Shown in pieces: positions 8,952 to 18,631 of a stretch of DNA of 64,000 bases. How positions within the stretch are numbered: position 1 is the first letter of the stretch; each line of letters starts with the position of its first letter. Both the position numbers and the translations under genes were made by a program. The DNA is from Sphingobacterium paludis. Its GTDB lineage: Bacteria; Bacteroidota; Bacteroidia; Sphingobacteriales; Sphingobacteriaceae. The notes beneath the pieces were generated by a model. It saw only the letters and a program-made list of their open reading frames with translations, was not told the origin of the DNA and searched no databases. The DNA lies in assembly GCF_004364125.1 (NCBI RefSeq), contig NZ_SNZV01000001.1, forward strand, positions 124,001 through 188,000, given 5' to 3'.

Positions 8952-10118
8952 TTATCTTGTTCTTCCGCCGCCAGATCGAGCACCTCCGCCGCCGCCTGAG
9001 CTTCTTGCGCCACCGCCGCTAGACATTGATCCGCCTGAACTTCGTGACGTTCCACCCCGAGACATCGAACTGCCTGAAGAGCTTCGCGATGGTGTGTATG
9101 ATCCGGAGCTTCTTGATGAGCCGCTACTTCTCGTTGCTGATGGTCTCGTCGTAGATCTGGAGGTATTACCGACTGCCGAACCACGACTTGAGCCAGCACG
9201 AGTGCCCACTGTAGGTCTGGATGTAGCTCTGGAGGAGCCTACTGTTCCAACTGTCGATCCGCCTCGTGTTGCACGCGCTGTCCCAACGCGGCTACCATTT
9301 GTTACACCAATGGTAGAGCGAGATGATCCGCCCCGTGACACGTTTCCGTTAGCGCGCGTTCTTCCGGTTCCGCTAACACGCGTGCCGTCTCCAGAACGCG
9401 TGCCGCCTGCGGCGCGGGCAGCACGTCCAGTCAGGATTCTGCCGCTTCCATCACGAACGATAGAAGATGACCCCCTTACGCGGGAAGTCCCTACGCGAGA
9501 ATTATAAACTGAACGAGAGGCCGTGCGTACCGAAGATCCCGTAGGCCTTACGCGGTAACGATTGCCACCGAGGTAGTTGTGATTATGTCCGTAGAATGGA
9601 TGTCCCCAAGCGTTGTAACCCCAGGCATTTCCGAAGCCCCAAGGAGAACCCCAGCCCCAGCCCATATTCCAAGGAGAGCCCCAGCCCCAGCCGCCGCCCC
9701 AGCCAAATCCCATTGACCAGCGACCGCCCCAACCCCAGTTGGAAAAGCCAAAGCCCATGCCCATGCCGGAATAACCGAACCATGGATCAAACCAGGGGTC
9801 ATAGTAGCCCATGCCTGGACCTGCATAGTAGAAACGATTGATGCGGTTTGCATATTCAAGCCCTTCATCGTATTCATACCCTTCCACATACTCCTCATCA
9901 GCGTAGTCATCCGTGTAATGTTCGTTTTGCACATACTCGTCCTGGACTTCCTGTCCATCTGTGTAATAATAATCCGGGCTTTGGTAATCTCGTTGAGCCT
10001 TGGATTGATTATTATACATATCGTCTTTGTAAGCAACTTGCCTACTCGTTGAGCACGCGCCGAGCGCAACAACAGACGCTAGTGCCAAACTTCCGATTAA
10101 TAATCTATTTTTTTTCAT
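8952..10118 (-). CDS. Gly/Trp-rich lipoprotein with Ser/Arg-rich tail
   Basis: The ATG at 10118 (MKKNRLL) is preferred over the GTG nine bases upstream. A lipoprotein signal peptide ends in a VALGAC lipobox near residue 22. Next comes an acidic, tyrosine-rich part (repeated DEY, EYV), then about 90 residues dominated by Gly, Trp, Met and Phe (WGWGG, WGWGSPWG repeats). The last 190 residues consist largely of Ser, Gly, Arg and Thr, with a net positive charge. The composition points to a disordered or adhesive cell-surface protein. I know similar low-complexity lipoproteins in Sphingobacteria but no assigned function. The length is 388 residues. Confidence 0.8.
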   Translation of the reverse strand: MKKNRLLIGSLALASVVALGACSTSRQVAYKDDMYNNQSKAQRDYQSPDYYYTDGQEVQDEYVQNEHYTDDYADEEYVEGYEYDEGLEYANRINRFYYAGPGMGYYDPWFDPWFGYSGMGMGFGFSNWGWGGRWSMGFGWGGGWGWGSPWNMGWGWGSPWGFGNAWGYNAWGHPFYGHNHNYLGGNRYRVRPTGSSVRTASRSVYNSRVGTSRVRGSSSIVRDGSGRILTGRAARAAGGTRSGDGTRVSGTGRTRANGNVSRGGSSRSTIGVTNGSRVGTARATRGGSTVGTVGSSRATSRPTVGTRAGSSRGSAVGNTSRSTTRPSATRSSGSSRSSGSYTPSRSSSGSSMSRGGTSRSSGGSMSSGGGARSSGGGGGARSGGGRTR

Positions 10119-10306
10119 GATATCCACTACTATTAAAACTTTCGGTAAATACAGTCTTTATTACTATCTTAGACGCGTATTTTCGAGGAGGGTTTAATCC
10201 TGTCATCAAAAATATAAATAAAACTTCAGTGCTCACTAAAGTTTCACATTTACATTTAGTAACGAGGAAAATACACATATTGTTATAGAGAAATTTAAAA
10301 GTATAC

Positions 10307-11779
10307 ATGGGAAAAGGAATAACAAGCCGTAGTGAGGATTATTCGCAATGGTACAATGACTTAGTGATAAAGGCCGATTTGGCAGAAAACTCTGCTGTAC
10401 GCGGTTGTATGGTTATTAAGCCGTATGGATATGGGATTTGGGAACGCATGCAAGCCATTCTTGACAAAAGATTTAAAGAAACCGGACATACCAATGCTTA
10501 TTTTCCGCTATTTATCCCTAAATCATTTTTTTCCAAAGAGGCAGCGCATGTGGAAGGTTTTGCTACAGAATGTGCTGTAGTGACCCACTACCGATTAAAG
10601 AATGACGGCAGCGGCAACATTGTGGTTGATGAAGATGCAAAATTAGAGGAGGAGCTTATTGTTCGTCCGACGTCGGAAACGATTATCTGGAATACCTATA
10701 AAGGATGGGTAGAATCCTACCGTGATTTACCGATATTAGTCAACCAATGGGCAAACGTAGTTCGTTGGGAGATGCGTACACGGTTGTTTTTGCGTACCGC
10801 AGAATTCTTGTGGCAGGAAGGCCATACTGCCCACGCAACCCGAGAAGAAGCGGTGGAAGAGGCAGAGCGCATGCTCGAGGTTTATGCGGAGTTTGCGGAA
10901 AAAATTCTCGCAGTACCTGTTATTCGTGGTCGGAAGACGGAAAACGAGCGGTTTGCGGGCGCTTTAGATACCTATTGTATTGAAGCTTTGATGCAAGATG
11001 GTAAAGCACTACAGGCCGGAACATCACACTTTTTGGGTCAAAATTTTGCAAAGGCTTTTGATGTGAAATTTACGTCCAAAGAAGGTAAGCTTGAACATGT
11101 TTGGGCTACTTCTTGGGGAGTGTCAACCCGGCTAATGGGGGCCCTGATCATGGCTCATTCGGATGATCAAGGTCTTGTTTTGCCACCGAAGCTAGCGCCG
11201 ATTCAAGTGGTTATCGTTCCTATCTATAAGACGGAAGAAGAGAAAGCGAACATTGACCAATTTGTGGATGCATTGACGGCTGAATTGAAGGGTATGGATA
11301 TATCGTTTAAATATGATGACCGTGATACGCAACGTCCTGGATTCAAATTTGCAGAATGGGAGTTAAAGGGCGTGCCCTTACGTATCGCAGTAGGTAGTCG
11401 GGATCTGCAGAATGGAACCGTGGAGTTGGCACGACGCGATACGCAGACGAAAGAGACCGTATCGCAAGAAGGCTTGGCGGTCAATATCGAAAATACACTA
11501 GCGATCATCCAGGAAAATATCTATCAAAAGGCTTTGTCTTTCCGTGATTCGCATATTACCGAAGTAAGCTCTTATGAAGAATTTAAACAGGTGCTCGAAA
11601 ATAAAGGTGGTTTTATATCTTGCCATTGGGATGGAACTTTAGAGACGGAGAAGCGTGTCAAGGAAGAAACAAAAGCGACGATTCGCTGTATTCCGTTGGA
11701 TGCGAAGCAAGAGGAAGGCCTATGTGTGTTTACGGGCAAGCCATCAGCTCAAAAAGTACTTTTTGCGAAGGCATACTAA
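10307..11779 (+). CDS. proS: Prolyl-tRNA synthetase
   Basis: 490 residues charge tRNA-Pro with proline. Class II motifs are clear: RPTSE near 123-127 (motif 2 region), the [10 protein letters not shown] stretch, and [11 protein letters not shown] near 283-293 (motif 3). An anticodon-binding domain follows at about 300-400, and a C-terminal zinc-type domain includes the SCHWDG segment. This is the shorter, archaeal/eukaryotic-like ProS form used by many Bacteroidota, without the editing insertion of the E. coli enzyme. The epimerase-like gene follows after 44 bases. Confidence 0.93.
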   Translation: MGKGITSRSEDYSQWYNDLVIKADLAENSAVRGCMVIKPYGYGIWERMQAILDKRFKETGHTNAYFPLFIPKSFFSKEAAHVEGFATECAVVTHYRLKNDGSGNIVVDEDAKLEEELIVRPTSETIIWNTYKGWVESYRDLPILVNQWANVVRWEMRTRLFLRTAEFLWQEGHTAHATREEAVEEAERMLEVYAEFAEKILAVPVIRGRKTENERFAGALDTYCIEALMQDGKALQAGTSHFLGQNFAKAFDVKFTSKEGKLEHVWATSWGVSTRLMGALIMAHSDDQGLVLPPKLAPIQVVIVPIYKTEEEKANIDQFVDALTAELKGMDISFKYDDRDTQRPGFKFAEWELKGVPLRIAVGSRDLQNGTVELARRDTQTKETVSQEGLAVNIENTLAIIQENIYQKALSFRDSHITEVSSYEEFKQVLENKGGFISCHWDGTLETEKRVKEETKATIRCIPLDAKQEEGLCVFTGKPSAQKVLFAKAY

Positions 11780-11823
11780 ACTCTCAAAAGTCTGACAAAA
11801 ATGACGAAGAAGGGAGAAACCTG

Positions 11824-12603
11824 TTGAGATTTTTAATTTTAGGTTGTGGATGGATCGGGGAAGCCTTGGCAGAAACGCTTGTGCAACAGGGCCACCACGT
11901 TTACGCCACAACAACCCATTCGGAGAAATACCAACGCTTACTGGCTGTTGGTATTTCTGCTATTTTAGCCAATTTCGATGAGGAAGTAGATTTAGCACAC
12001 TTTCCTAAGGAAGTCGATTTTATTTTAAATAGTATTCCTGCAGTAAAACGATTGGAACAGCCTCTATTGGAAGCGCGCTTTGCTTCCGTAAGAAAAGTAG
12101 TAGCAAGTATCGCCTATCGTAAGCAATTGTTTTTAAGCTCTATTGGCGTCTATCCGGATATTGATGGCCGGTACACGGAGCGGAGTGCGCTAGGTGCCGA
12201 TGCGCATAAACTTCGCTTTGCCGAAAGCTGTATGCTGGCCCTGCCGAACACCATAGTTTATAGGCTGGGTGGCTTATTTGGTGAGCAGCGTATTTTTGCA
12301 AAGTATTTTCAAGACAAGGTCTGCCATACAGGCGCTCAGCTTGCTAATTTTATTCATCGAGATGATGTTTTGACGCTTATTGTGCTGGGTTTCGACCAAA
12401 ACCTGTCTTCATCCTGTTACAATCTCGTGGCGCCAGAACATCCCACGAAGCGGGATGTCATCTTGGCTTCCGCCGCGAAATATGACTTTAGACTTCCCCG
12501 TGCTTTTGAAGATCAAGATAATTTTAAAAAGTTTGTGTCGGGCGATAAGATTCGTCAGGAACTGAACTATATGTTTCAATACCCTTCACCATTGGACTTT
12601 TGA
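11824..12603 (+). CDS. NAD(P)-binding epimerase/dehydratase-like protein (short SDR), TTG start
   Basis: The first in-frame start after the proS stop is TTG at 11824, preceded by a purine-rich GAAGAAGGGAG ribosome binding site. An upstream in-frame extension would overlap proS by more than 150 bases and lacks support. The 259-residue product begins with a Rossmann motif (MRFLILGCGWIGEALAE, GxGxxG at 7-12). It carries SSIGVYPD and TERSALG segments like those of YeeZ-type NAD-dependent epimerases. The substrate is unknown. It probably shares a transcript with proS. Confidence 0.82.
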   Translation: MRFLILGCGWIGEALAETLVQQGHHVYATTTHSEKYQRLLAVGISAILANFDEEVDLAHFPKEVDFILNSIPAVKRLEQPLLEARFASVRKVVASIAYRKQLFLSSIGVYPDIDGRYTERSALGADAHKLRFAESCMLALPNTIVYRLGGLFGEQRIFAKYFQDKVCHTGAQLANFIHRDDVLTLIVLGFDQNLSSSCYNLVAPEHPTKRDVILASAAKYDFRLPRAFEDQDNFKKFVSGDKIRQELNYMFQYPSPLDF

Positions 12604-12959
12604 TTGCCGAAAATCAATTGTTCTTCCTTGCTTACTCCCAACAAAACGCTAGCATATTCTACCAGGGGCTACCGGTCTTGAAGTCTTCACCGTGCAAAAA
12701 ACTGCTGTAACATTTCATCGCTAATCCATACGATATTCTTCGAGGCGTTTTTCGCAAAATTAGGCATGAGGTCCAGTTCATTACTACCTTGTAAAAAAGA
12801 CTTTCTTTGGCTACATTTGATAGAGGCGAGGCAAGGATACTTTTACGTTTTTGCTAACCCAAGAAGAAAATCAAAAGCCCTAGGTGACGGTTGGAATGCG
12901 TTTAACGTATATCTGCTTTGATTTTTTTGCTTTTTACTTTTTAATTTTAAATTTTCAAC
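12604..12959. other. Intergenic, 356 bases, with a possible gene fragment
   Basis: The leftward frame at 12687-12842 reads 51 residues without a good start and ends in a natural-looking tail (NIVWISDEMLQQFFAR). It could be the 3' remnant of a lost gene, but I recognise no family. The last 50 bases before the cystathionine gene are an AT-rich stretch (TTTTTACTTTTTAATTTT) of the same type seen at 57.2 kb. No methionine-type riboswitch structure was recognised. Confidence 0.35.
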
Positions 12960-14102
12960 ATGAAATTTGCAACGAAAGCTATACATGCGGGACAACATGC
13001 AGACCCTACCACGGGTGCGGTGATGACTCCCATTTACCAAACGTCCACCTATAAACAAGCATCGCCCGGAGAGCACAAGGGCTATGAATACTCTCGCGGT
13101 ACAAATCCTACACGGAAAGCTTTAGAAGATTGCTTGGCTGCTCTGGAAAATGGAAAATTTGGTCTTGCCTTTTCCAGTGGGATGGCCGCGACAGACACGG
13201 TGCTGCGTCTTTTAAAACCTGGCGATGAAGTGCTCACGGGCGACGATTTATACGGGGGCTCATATCGCATTTTTACCAAGGTGTATGCGCAATACGGAAT
13301 TAAATTTGTTTTCGTCGACACTTCTGACCTAGAAGCAGTAGAAAGCGCTGTAACGGATAAAACGAAGTTGATCTGGGTGGAAACACCTACTAATCCTACA
13401 CTCAAGTTGGCAGACATCGAAGCTATCGGGAAAATTGCTAAAAAATATGCTGTTTTGTATGTCGTGGATAATACATTTGCGTCCCCCTACCTCCAAAACC
13501 CGTTGGATCTTGGAGCGGATATGGTTATGCATTCCGCTACGAAATACTTAAATGGCCATTCCGACGTGGTTATGGGTGCGTTAATTTTGAATGATGAAGC
13601 GCTTTATAAGCAGCTCTGGTTTTTCTATAATGCTGTTGGTGGCACGCCGGGCCCACAAGATGCTTTTTTAGCCTTGCGCGGATTGAAAACCTTGCACGTG
13701 CGTATGAAAGCGCATTGCGAAAATGCGCGGCAAATCGCCGAATTTTTGAAAACGCACCCCAAAATCGAAAAAATCTATTGGCCAGGTTTTGCGGACCATC
13801 CGGGACATGACGTGGCCAAAAAACAGATGCGTGACTTTGGCGGAATGATTTCTGTTGTGTTGAAGGACGCTGACTTAAAAGAGACCTTTCGTATTGCTTC
13901 TCGTTTCCAGGTGTTTACCTTGGCGGAATCGCTCGGTGGCGTAGAATCCTTAATTAACCACCCCGCTACGATGACGCACGGTTCCATTCCAAAAGAGGCG
14001 CGAGAAAGGGTAGGTGTCGTTGATAATCTATTGCGTATCTCAGTAGGTATTGAAGATGTTGATGATTTAATCGAAGATTTAAATCAGGTATTGGGCGATT
14101 GA
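12960..14102 (+). CDS. Cystathionine gamma-synthase-type PLP enzyme
   Basis: 380 residues of the Cys/Met-metabolism PLP family. The lysine that binds PLP is Lys195 in SATKYLNGHSD. YEYSRGTNPTR at 42-52 contacts the cofactor from the neighbouring subunit, and SSGMAA near 72-77 holds the phosphate. Members make or break cystathionine in transsulfuration between homoserine esters, cysteine and methionine. Synthase and lyase forms cannot be separated by eye here. It is followed directly by a strong terminator and appears monocistronic. Confidence 0.88.
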   Translation: MKFATKAIHAGQHADPTTGAVMTPIYQTSTYKQASPGEHKGYEYSRGTNPTRKALEDCLAALENGKFGLAFSSGMAATDTVLRLLKPGDEVLTGDDLYGGSYRIFTKVYAQYGIKFVFVDTSDLEAVESAVTDKTKLIWVETPTNPTLKLADIEAIGKIAKKYAVLYVVDNTFASPYLQNPLDLGADMVMHSATKYLNGHSDVVMGALILNDEALYKQLWFFYNAVGGTPGPQDAFLALRGLKTLHVRMKAHCENARQIAEFLKTHPKIEKIYWPGFADHPGHDVAKKQMRDFGGMISVVLKDADLKETFRIASRFQVFTLAESLGGVESLINHPATMTHGSIPKEARERVGVVDNLLRISVGIEDVDDLIEDLNQVLGD

Positions 14103-14119
14103 TATGCCCTGCAAAACAA

Positions 14120-14154
14120 AAAAAATCCTGGAGCGGGGAGCTTCAGGATTTTTT
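14120..14154. terminator. Terminator after cystathionine gene
   Basis: The 11-base arms AAAAAATCCTG and CAGGATTTTTT are perfect complements around a 13-base loop, with flanking A and T runs. Confidence 0.88.
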
Positions 14155-14567
14155 ACTACTAACCAATTATTAACCTAAATTATGAATTACAACTATAACG
14201 CTGACTTTCTGCATTCCGTATGTTCGTAGGTTGGCCTTAACAAAATTTAACGTTTCACCAAATCTGCGCCCGCTTACAATTATCCTCTCTGTACCCATGA
14301 CCGCCGTTATTTCACCTATCAACCTGTGTGAAACGTCTTGCTCAAACAGCGCGAGGGAGGCCAAAATGATCGTGTATATATTTCGATAAATTTTCAAAAA
14401 TGTAATACTTATTTTCTATATTCGGGGACGAATACAATCTGACTGAATGCGGTGCTAGGACAAAATCTTGCATTTATGTCAGCATGGTAGATAGAAAGCG
14501 ATGTAATATTCGTTTTGATTTTCGAAGCCTATAACAAAGGCTTTGATGACCCAATCGAATAAAACTT
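14155..14567. other. Intergenic, 413 bases, no supported gene
   Basis: A leftward 75-residue frame at 14170-14397 opens with TTG and has no ribosome binding site, so it is not called. On the plus strand, TTAACCTAAATTATG near 14170 looks like a leader often found ahead of TonB-receptor genes in this phylum, but the frame closes after 15 codons. It may be a relic. Nothing else was recognised. Confidence 0.35.
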
Positions 14568-15065
14568 ATGAATGCAAAAACAGGACTTAAACAATATCGG
14601 GAGGAATTTGATGCGCTACCGTTGGAATGGAAAATTTCACATACGTTGTCAAAACTTAAATTTCCGTTTATGCGTCATAACTATCTTTTCTGTAGTGTCG
14701 CCGATGATTACAATCGGGTGTATACGGAAATAGAAAAATCTATTGTAGACAGTAACAAGCCCTACCTTATCTCTGCCGATACGTTTACTGCAAAAACACT
14801 CTATCATTTCTTAGATGCAAATAATGGGAAAGTGATTTTTCTGAGCAATCCTGATCTATGGTGGGTCGCTGGCGTATCCGATGTGCTATGCGGGGCTTTG
14901 AATACCGCCCCCGATGGAATGCCTTGGTCCGTCGGCTATTCGGGTGAACAAACGTTTATCTTCACAGGCGTTTTGATTCTATTAAGCAACGAACCTGTAA
15001 AGATGTTGAATCATAACCAACGCCTCAAGTATATGCTACGCGACATTGGCATCACACAACTGTAA
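14568..15065 (+). CDS. Orphan protein resembling the middle of an AAA+ ATPase
   Basis: 165 residues, soluble. Residues 75-145 follow the order typical of phage-type AAA+ ATPases: a KTLYHFLDANNGKVIF strand like Walker B, a DVLCGALNT helix, then FIFTGVLILLSN like the sensor 1 strand. The usual acidic Walker B pair is replaced by SNPD, and the N-terminal 70 residues hold no GxxGxGKT loop. It is therefore probably not an active ATPase. It could be a remnant or a non-catalytic relative; this is inference from pattern only. It stands alone upstream of tRNA-Asn. Confidence 0.6.
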   Translation: MNAKTGLKQYREEFDALPLEWKISHTLSKLKFPFMRHNYLFCSVADDYNRVYTEIEKSIVDSNKPYLISADTFTAKTLYHFLDANNGKVIFLSNPDLWWVAGVSDVLCGALNTAPDGMPWSVGYSGEQTFIFTGVLILLSNEPVKMLNHNQRLKYMLRDIGITQL

Positions 15066-15312
15066 ACGCCTATTTGACCTATTTATGCGTTGATCTTCCA
15101 TAATATCGATTGTTGTTTCTATTTTCCTTCATGGTTCACAGCATGGTCGGTACGCTGCTTTTTTTTTCAAATAGCTGTATATCGGCAAGTTAATGCTTTT
15201 CTCTTTTTAACTATGCGCGTAGGATCGTGTACACGATGATGCCAATAGGCTTTTTGGATTGAAGTGCACAGCGGGAAATGGGGCTTCAGGTCATTATTTT
15301 TTTAAAATTTTA
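15066..15312. other. Gap upstream of tRNA-Asn
   Basis: Only the tRNA promoter at its right edge is recognised in the 323 bases between the orphan gene and tRNA-Asn. No integrase or repeat pair marking a tRNA-integrated element was seen. Confidence 0.4.
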
Positions 15313-15343
15313 TTGGAAGATACGGTTCAAAGTTTTATCTTTG
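15313..15343 (+). promoter_or_regulatory. Promoter of tRNA-Asn
   Basis: TTGG at 15313 is followed after 19 bases by TATCTTTG at 15336-15343. This matches the Bacteroidota pattern of a TTG-type -33 element and a TAnnTTTG -7 box, about 45 bases upstream of the mature tRNA. Confidence 0.7.
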
Positions 15344-15388
15344 TATCACTTTAGAAAAAAGGCATCCTGCCTACTTCAAAGTCGCTAT

Positions 15389-15462
15389 TCCTGAATAGCT
15401 CAGCAGGTTAGAGCATCTGACTGTTAATCAGAGGGTCGCTGGTTCGAGCCCAGCTTCAGGAG
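15389..15462 (+). tRNA. tRNA-Asn (GUU)
   Basis: 74 bases. The acceptor arm TCCTGAA pairs with TTCAGGA and G is the discriminator base. The anticodon stem TCTGA/TCAGA holds the loop CTGTTAA with anticodon GTT at 15423-15425. The T arm has GGTTCGAGCCC. CCA is not encoded. A strong terminator follows after three bases. Confidence 0.95.
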
Positions 15463-15465
15463 CCC

Positions 15466-15505
15466 AAAAAAAGAAGGTGATCAAAACGGTCACCTTCTTT
15501 TTTTT
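15466..15505. terminator. Bidirectional terminator of tRNA-Asn and the TPR gene
   Basis: AAAAAAGAAGGTGATC and GGTCACCTTCTTTTTT pair over about 16 positions with one wobble and a short loop. T tracts on both strands allow it to serve the tRNA and the convergent TPR gene. Confidence 0.85.
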
Positions 15506-15545
15506 ATTTTTATCGAACAGCAGGGGCCAAACTAACCCCCGCTTC

Positions 15546-18074
15546 TTATTTTAGTTTCTTTAGCGCTTCCTTTGCTGCAGGTATGATATCGTCATCCTCT
15601 TCGTAATTCTCTATTATGCTGGCCAAGGTGCTTTTGGCCTGCCGAACATCGCCCTTGCGCGCGTAGGTATCTGCGAGTAGAATGAAGCTCTTGGCTACCC
15701 AATAATCCTGCGTACTCATATTTTCGATGACATCAAACGCTGATTTTTGCGCTTTGTCATACTCCTTGTTCTCATACTGTAATCGGCCGACACGGTAGCG
15801 TGCTTCTGCACTGGCCGCAGACTGGCCTTTGAGCGCAGCTAAATTCAGCTCCTTCATCGCAGATTCCTTATTGCCTTCCTGCTGTAGCGCCTTAGCACTA
15901 TACAAATGTGCCGTAGCGATTTCCGCTTCAGAAGCCCGATCGTAATTCTTGATCAGTTTCACATAATTGTTCATCTGCTCAAAGTCGCCAATTTCAAAAT
16001 AACAGATCATCAGGTTTGTTACAGCGTAGCCGTAATTCTTTTTATAATTGGCATTTAGCTCTAGTTTTTTGAGATGGACGATTGCTTCGTTGTATTGCTT
16101 CAAGTTTAGGTATAGCGCAGCAACCGTTAATAACGTGTTTTCCGTATACTGACTTGTCCAATCGTTCAAGATCATGTTTAAGTCGTGCAAGGCTTCTTGC
16201 GGATGTCCGGTGTGGTATAAACTTACCCCGCGGATATAGCGCGCATACTTCTCCTGTCTTGGTTTAGGGAATTTATCAAAATAGGCATTGATCGCTTCCA
16301 CGGCCGGGCCATATTGCCCCCTGGAAAACAAAGTGCGACCTACTTGAAACGCCAGGTTATCCTGCTCCGCAACACTTAACTCTGTTACGTTACTGCTGGT
16401 CGCATAGTGAATATAACTCGTTGCATCGCCTTGATCAAGGTAAATATTTTCGATGGAAAGGAGCGCTTGTGCAGCCTCGCTACTTGTTGCATATTCCTTC
16501 ACCACCTTTTGGAAGGTGGCCATAGCCGCTTCGGTGTCGTCCTTATTGTACTGCACAAGCCCGATAGTCATCAACGCCCTTGGAACGTAGCTGCTACGCG
16601 GATATTTCTCGATCATTTTTTGAAGCCCGTCGATAGCCGCATCATACTCTCCTTTGGTGAAATATACATACGGAATCTCAAAGGCCACATCGTCTGCATA
16701 GTTCGAGCTAGGAAATTTTTCCACCACTGCCCTCAAGGTGTTAAGCTTGGCTTCGTTGTCACCCTGTAAGCCCTGAATAATGCCATGCTGGAACAATGCA
16801 TAGTCCTGATTGGGTGCTTTGTTGCTGATCAGCTGGTCATAGTACGCATTGGCTCGTCCGTAATTCCGCATGGATAGATAGGAATCTCCTAAACGAGCGA
16901 TGACGTCATACCGAACATTCTTGTCCGAAGACCCCTCCCCGGTGGCCAAAAAGCGTTCAAAATGTTCCGCGGCCACGCTAAATTTGTTGATCCGAAAGGC
17001 TGCATAAGCCAGGGCATAGTTTGCATAATTATACACATCGGTGTTTCGGGCGGCCGGCAAACGAAGAAATCTGGAAAAGTTGTCCACCGCCTCTCCATAC
17101 TTACGCACTTCGTACATGGCCTCGGCTTTCCAGTAGGTGGCCAAGGCTGCCATTTCCGCGTCAAACGGAAATTGCTCCGATCGCATGAACATGGATATAC
17201 TGTTTTCGAAGGCCCGCTCATTATAGAATTCCATTCCACGGTAGTATGTAATCTTTTGATAGACCCTATCGGCTTTTTGATCCCTACTCTTGAATGATTC
17301 CAATAGGTAGACGGCTGCCTGAAAATTGCTGTTGCCCGACAAAACCTCGATCATCCGTGTTTCCGTCGTCTCTTCCCGTTTTGTACCGCGATCTTGTTCC
17401 GCATATTTCAACGCGAGATATTCTTGAAGAGGTTTCAACGCCACTTGAACAGAGTCCAGGCTATATAAGGTTTTAGCGTAGTTGAAGAGTGCATCTGTTT
17501 TCAGTTCCTCATCGAAATCCATTCTGGAAGCCTTGTAAAATGCATTGCGCGCACCCTGTTTATCACCTGTTTTCATGGCCATGTAGCCTAACGCAATGAT
17601 CGAACTTTGATAAAAGGCATCTGCGGGCTCTACCTTCTTTAAAATAGAAGTTGCCCTTTCATATTCGCCAGCGCGATAGGCTAAGATGCCAATTCGGTTG
17701 TTGTCGATATTATTACGTCGGGCGTCGGGATACCTTTGCGGTAATGGACTGTGATAAGGTTCTTTAAATTCGTTCCTTTGTAAATACATGCCGGCTGCAA
17801 TCTGGCGCAATTCGACCTCTAGCGCCGCTCGGTCAATTTTCATATCTGGACTGCGGCGTATTTTTGCGGCATCGGCCAGCATAGGGCGGTAGTCACGTAC
17901 TATTTCGATGGAATCCATAACTGATGGTCGCCCTTCCTGCCGTTCGATAGATTGGCGCTTCTCCACTTGCTGCTTTTCCCCTTCCTGCGCGTATCCTGTA
18001 ACCAGTAGTGTTACTAAGCTGCCCGTCAATAAAGGTTTCAGGTAATTATCGCATATCCTCTGTTTACGTATCAT
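15546..18074 (-). CDS. Large secreted TPR-repeat protein
   Basis: The ATG at 18074 (MIRKQRICD) is preferred because it opens a good signal peptide ending in YAQ near residue 30; a longer frame to 18161 would hide it. The 842-residue product is nearly all helical tetratricopeptide repeats, with repeated A-x4-G-x2-Y-A patterns such as GEYERATSILKK, GEYDAAIDGLQK and KEYDKAQKSAFD. It resembles Bacteroidota TPR proteins of the periplasm that act as assembly or tethering scaffolds. No catalytic domain is visible. Confidence 0.85.
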   Translation of the reverse strand: MIRKQRICDNYLKPLLTGSLVTLLVTGYAQEGEKQQVEKRQSIERQEGRPSVMDSIEIVRDYRPMLADAAKIRRSPDMKIDRAALEVELRQIAAGMYLQRNEFKEPYHSPLPQRYPDARRNNIDNNRIGILAYRAGEYERATSILKKVEPADAFYQSSIIALGYMAMKTGDKQGARNAFYKASRMDFDEELKTDALFNYAKTLYSLDSVQVALKPLQEYLALKYAEQDRGTKREETTETRMIEVLSGNSNFQAAVYLLESFKSRDQKADRVYQKITYYRGMEFYNERAFENSISMFMRSEQFPFDAEMAALATYWKAEAMYEVRKYGEAVDNFSRFLRLPAARNTDVYNYANYALAYAAFRINKFSVAAEHFERFLATGEGSSDKNVRYDVIARLGDSYLSMRNYGRANAYYDQLISNKAPNQDYALFQHGIIQGLQGDNEAKLNTLRAVVEKFPSSNYADDVAFEIPYVYFTKGEYDAAIDGLQKMIEKYPRSSYVPRALMTIGLVQYNKDDTEAAMATFQKVVKEYATSSEAAQALLSIENIYLDQGDATSYIHYATSSNVTELSVAEQDNLAFQVGRTLFSRGQYGPAVEAINAYFDKFPKPRQEKYARYIRGVSLYHTGHPQEALHDLNMILNDWTSQYTENTLLTVAALYLNLKQYNEAIVHLKKLELNANYKKNYGYAVTNLMICYFEIGDFEQMNNYVKLIKNYDRASEAEIATAHLYSAKALQQEGNKESAMKELNLAALKGQSAASAEARYRVGRLQYENKEYDKAQKSAFDVIENMSTQDYWVAKSFILLADTYARKGDVRQAKSTLASIIENYEEDDDIIPAAKEALKKLK

Positions 18075-18552
18075 TTTCGTCTGTATATCTAAGCGTTTCC
18101 ATTGTTCATTTGCAGTAAGAATAGGTGTGCTAGACCAATTCCTAAACGTATAACACTCCAAATCTAAAAAAATCCAATCAGAATAGATGAATGGGACTTA
18201 CAAAGCCAGCGCCATTCTAAATCGATCTGGGGTTAAAATTTGTTAAAATTAAGCTTTTTTCTCCACTGCTTACCGGTTGCCTTTCCCTCGCGGTCATTTA
18301 CGCCGCTGCGAAATGTTCTTGTTTCGTAGCTACAACTTGATAAACGTAAGCATCCTGCTTTTTTCTGAGGTTATCCATACTTTATTTTCACGAGGAGGAT
18401 AGTTATCCTGATCGCATGGCATATCGAATGTTCGGATTTTGTAAAGTCTAAAATATTCGTTAATATTGCCTGCGTAAATTAAAAAAATAGTCCCTAAAGC
18501 CTTTGCCAATAGTTATTTATAGCGATCGTTTGAATAGAGGGCAGTTAGATTT
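18075..18552. other. Intergenic, AT-rich in parts
   Basis: The stretch upstream of the TPR gene must contain its promoter, but I found no clear box. Only the tRNA-like remnant at its right end is recognisable. Confidence 0.35.
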
Positions 18553-18625
18553 ACCAGTGGCTCAAGGTGTATAGCCTCTGGCTGCTTATCAAGAGCTGAA
18601 GGTTCGAAGCAGCTTCAAGGAGCTG
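18553..18625 (+). pseudogene. Degenerate tRNA-like sequence
   Basis: The order of elements copies a tRNA: GGCTCA...TAGCC as a D arm, a central CTCT...AGAG arm, GGTTCGAAGC as T-loop, then AGCTTCA like the 3' acceptor of tRNA-Asn. The T arm has two extra bases, the anticodon stem has mismatches, and the 5' acceptor (TACCAGT) does not pair with the 3' side. It therefore cannot fold as a normal tRNA and is called a decayed copy. A terminator-like hairpin follows, as after the true tRNA. Confidence 0.5.
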
Positions 18626-18631
18626 ATTTAT

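Noticed and set aside
9094..9841. Long plus-strand frames inside the Gly/Trp-rich lipoprotein gene
   Set aside because: Shadow frames caused by the low-complexity, GC-rich coding sequence on the other strand.
12604..12959. Possible methionine or SAM riboswitch before the cystathionine gene
   Set aside because: No conserved core or paired stems seen by eye.
14170..14397. 75-residue leftward frame
   Set aside because: TTG start without a binding site, no family, lies across a terminator-flanked gap.
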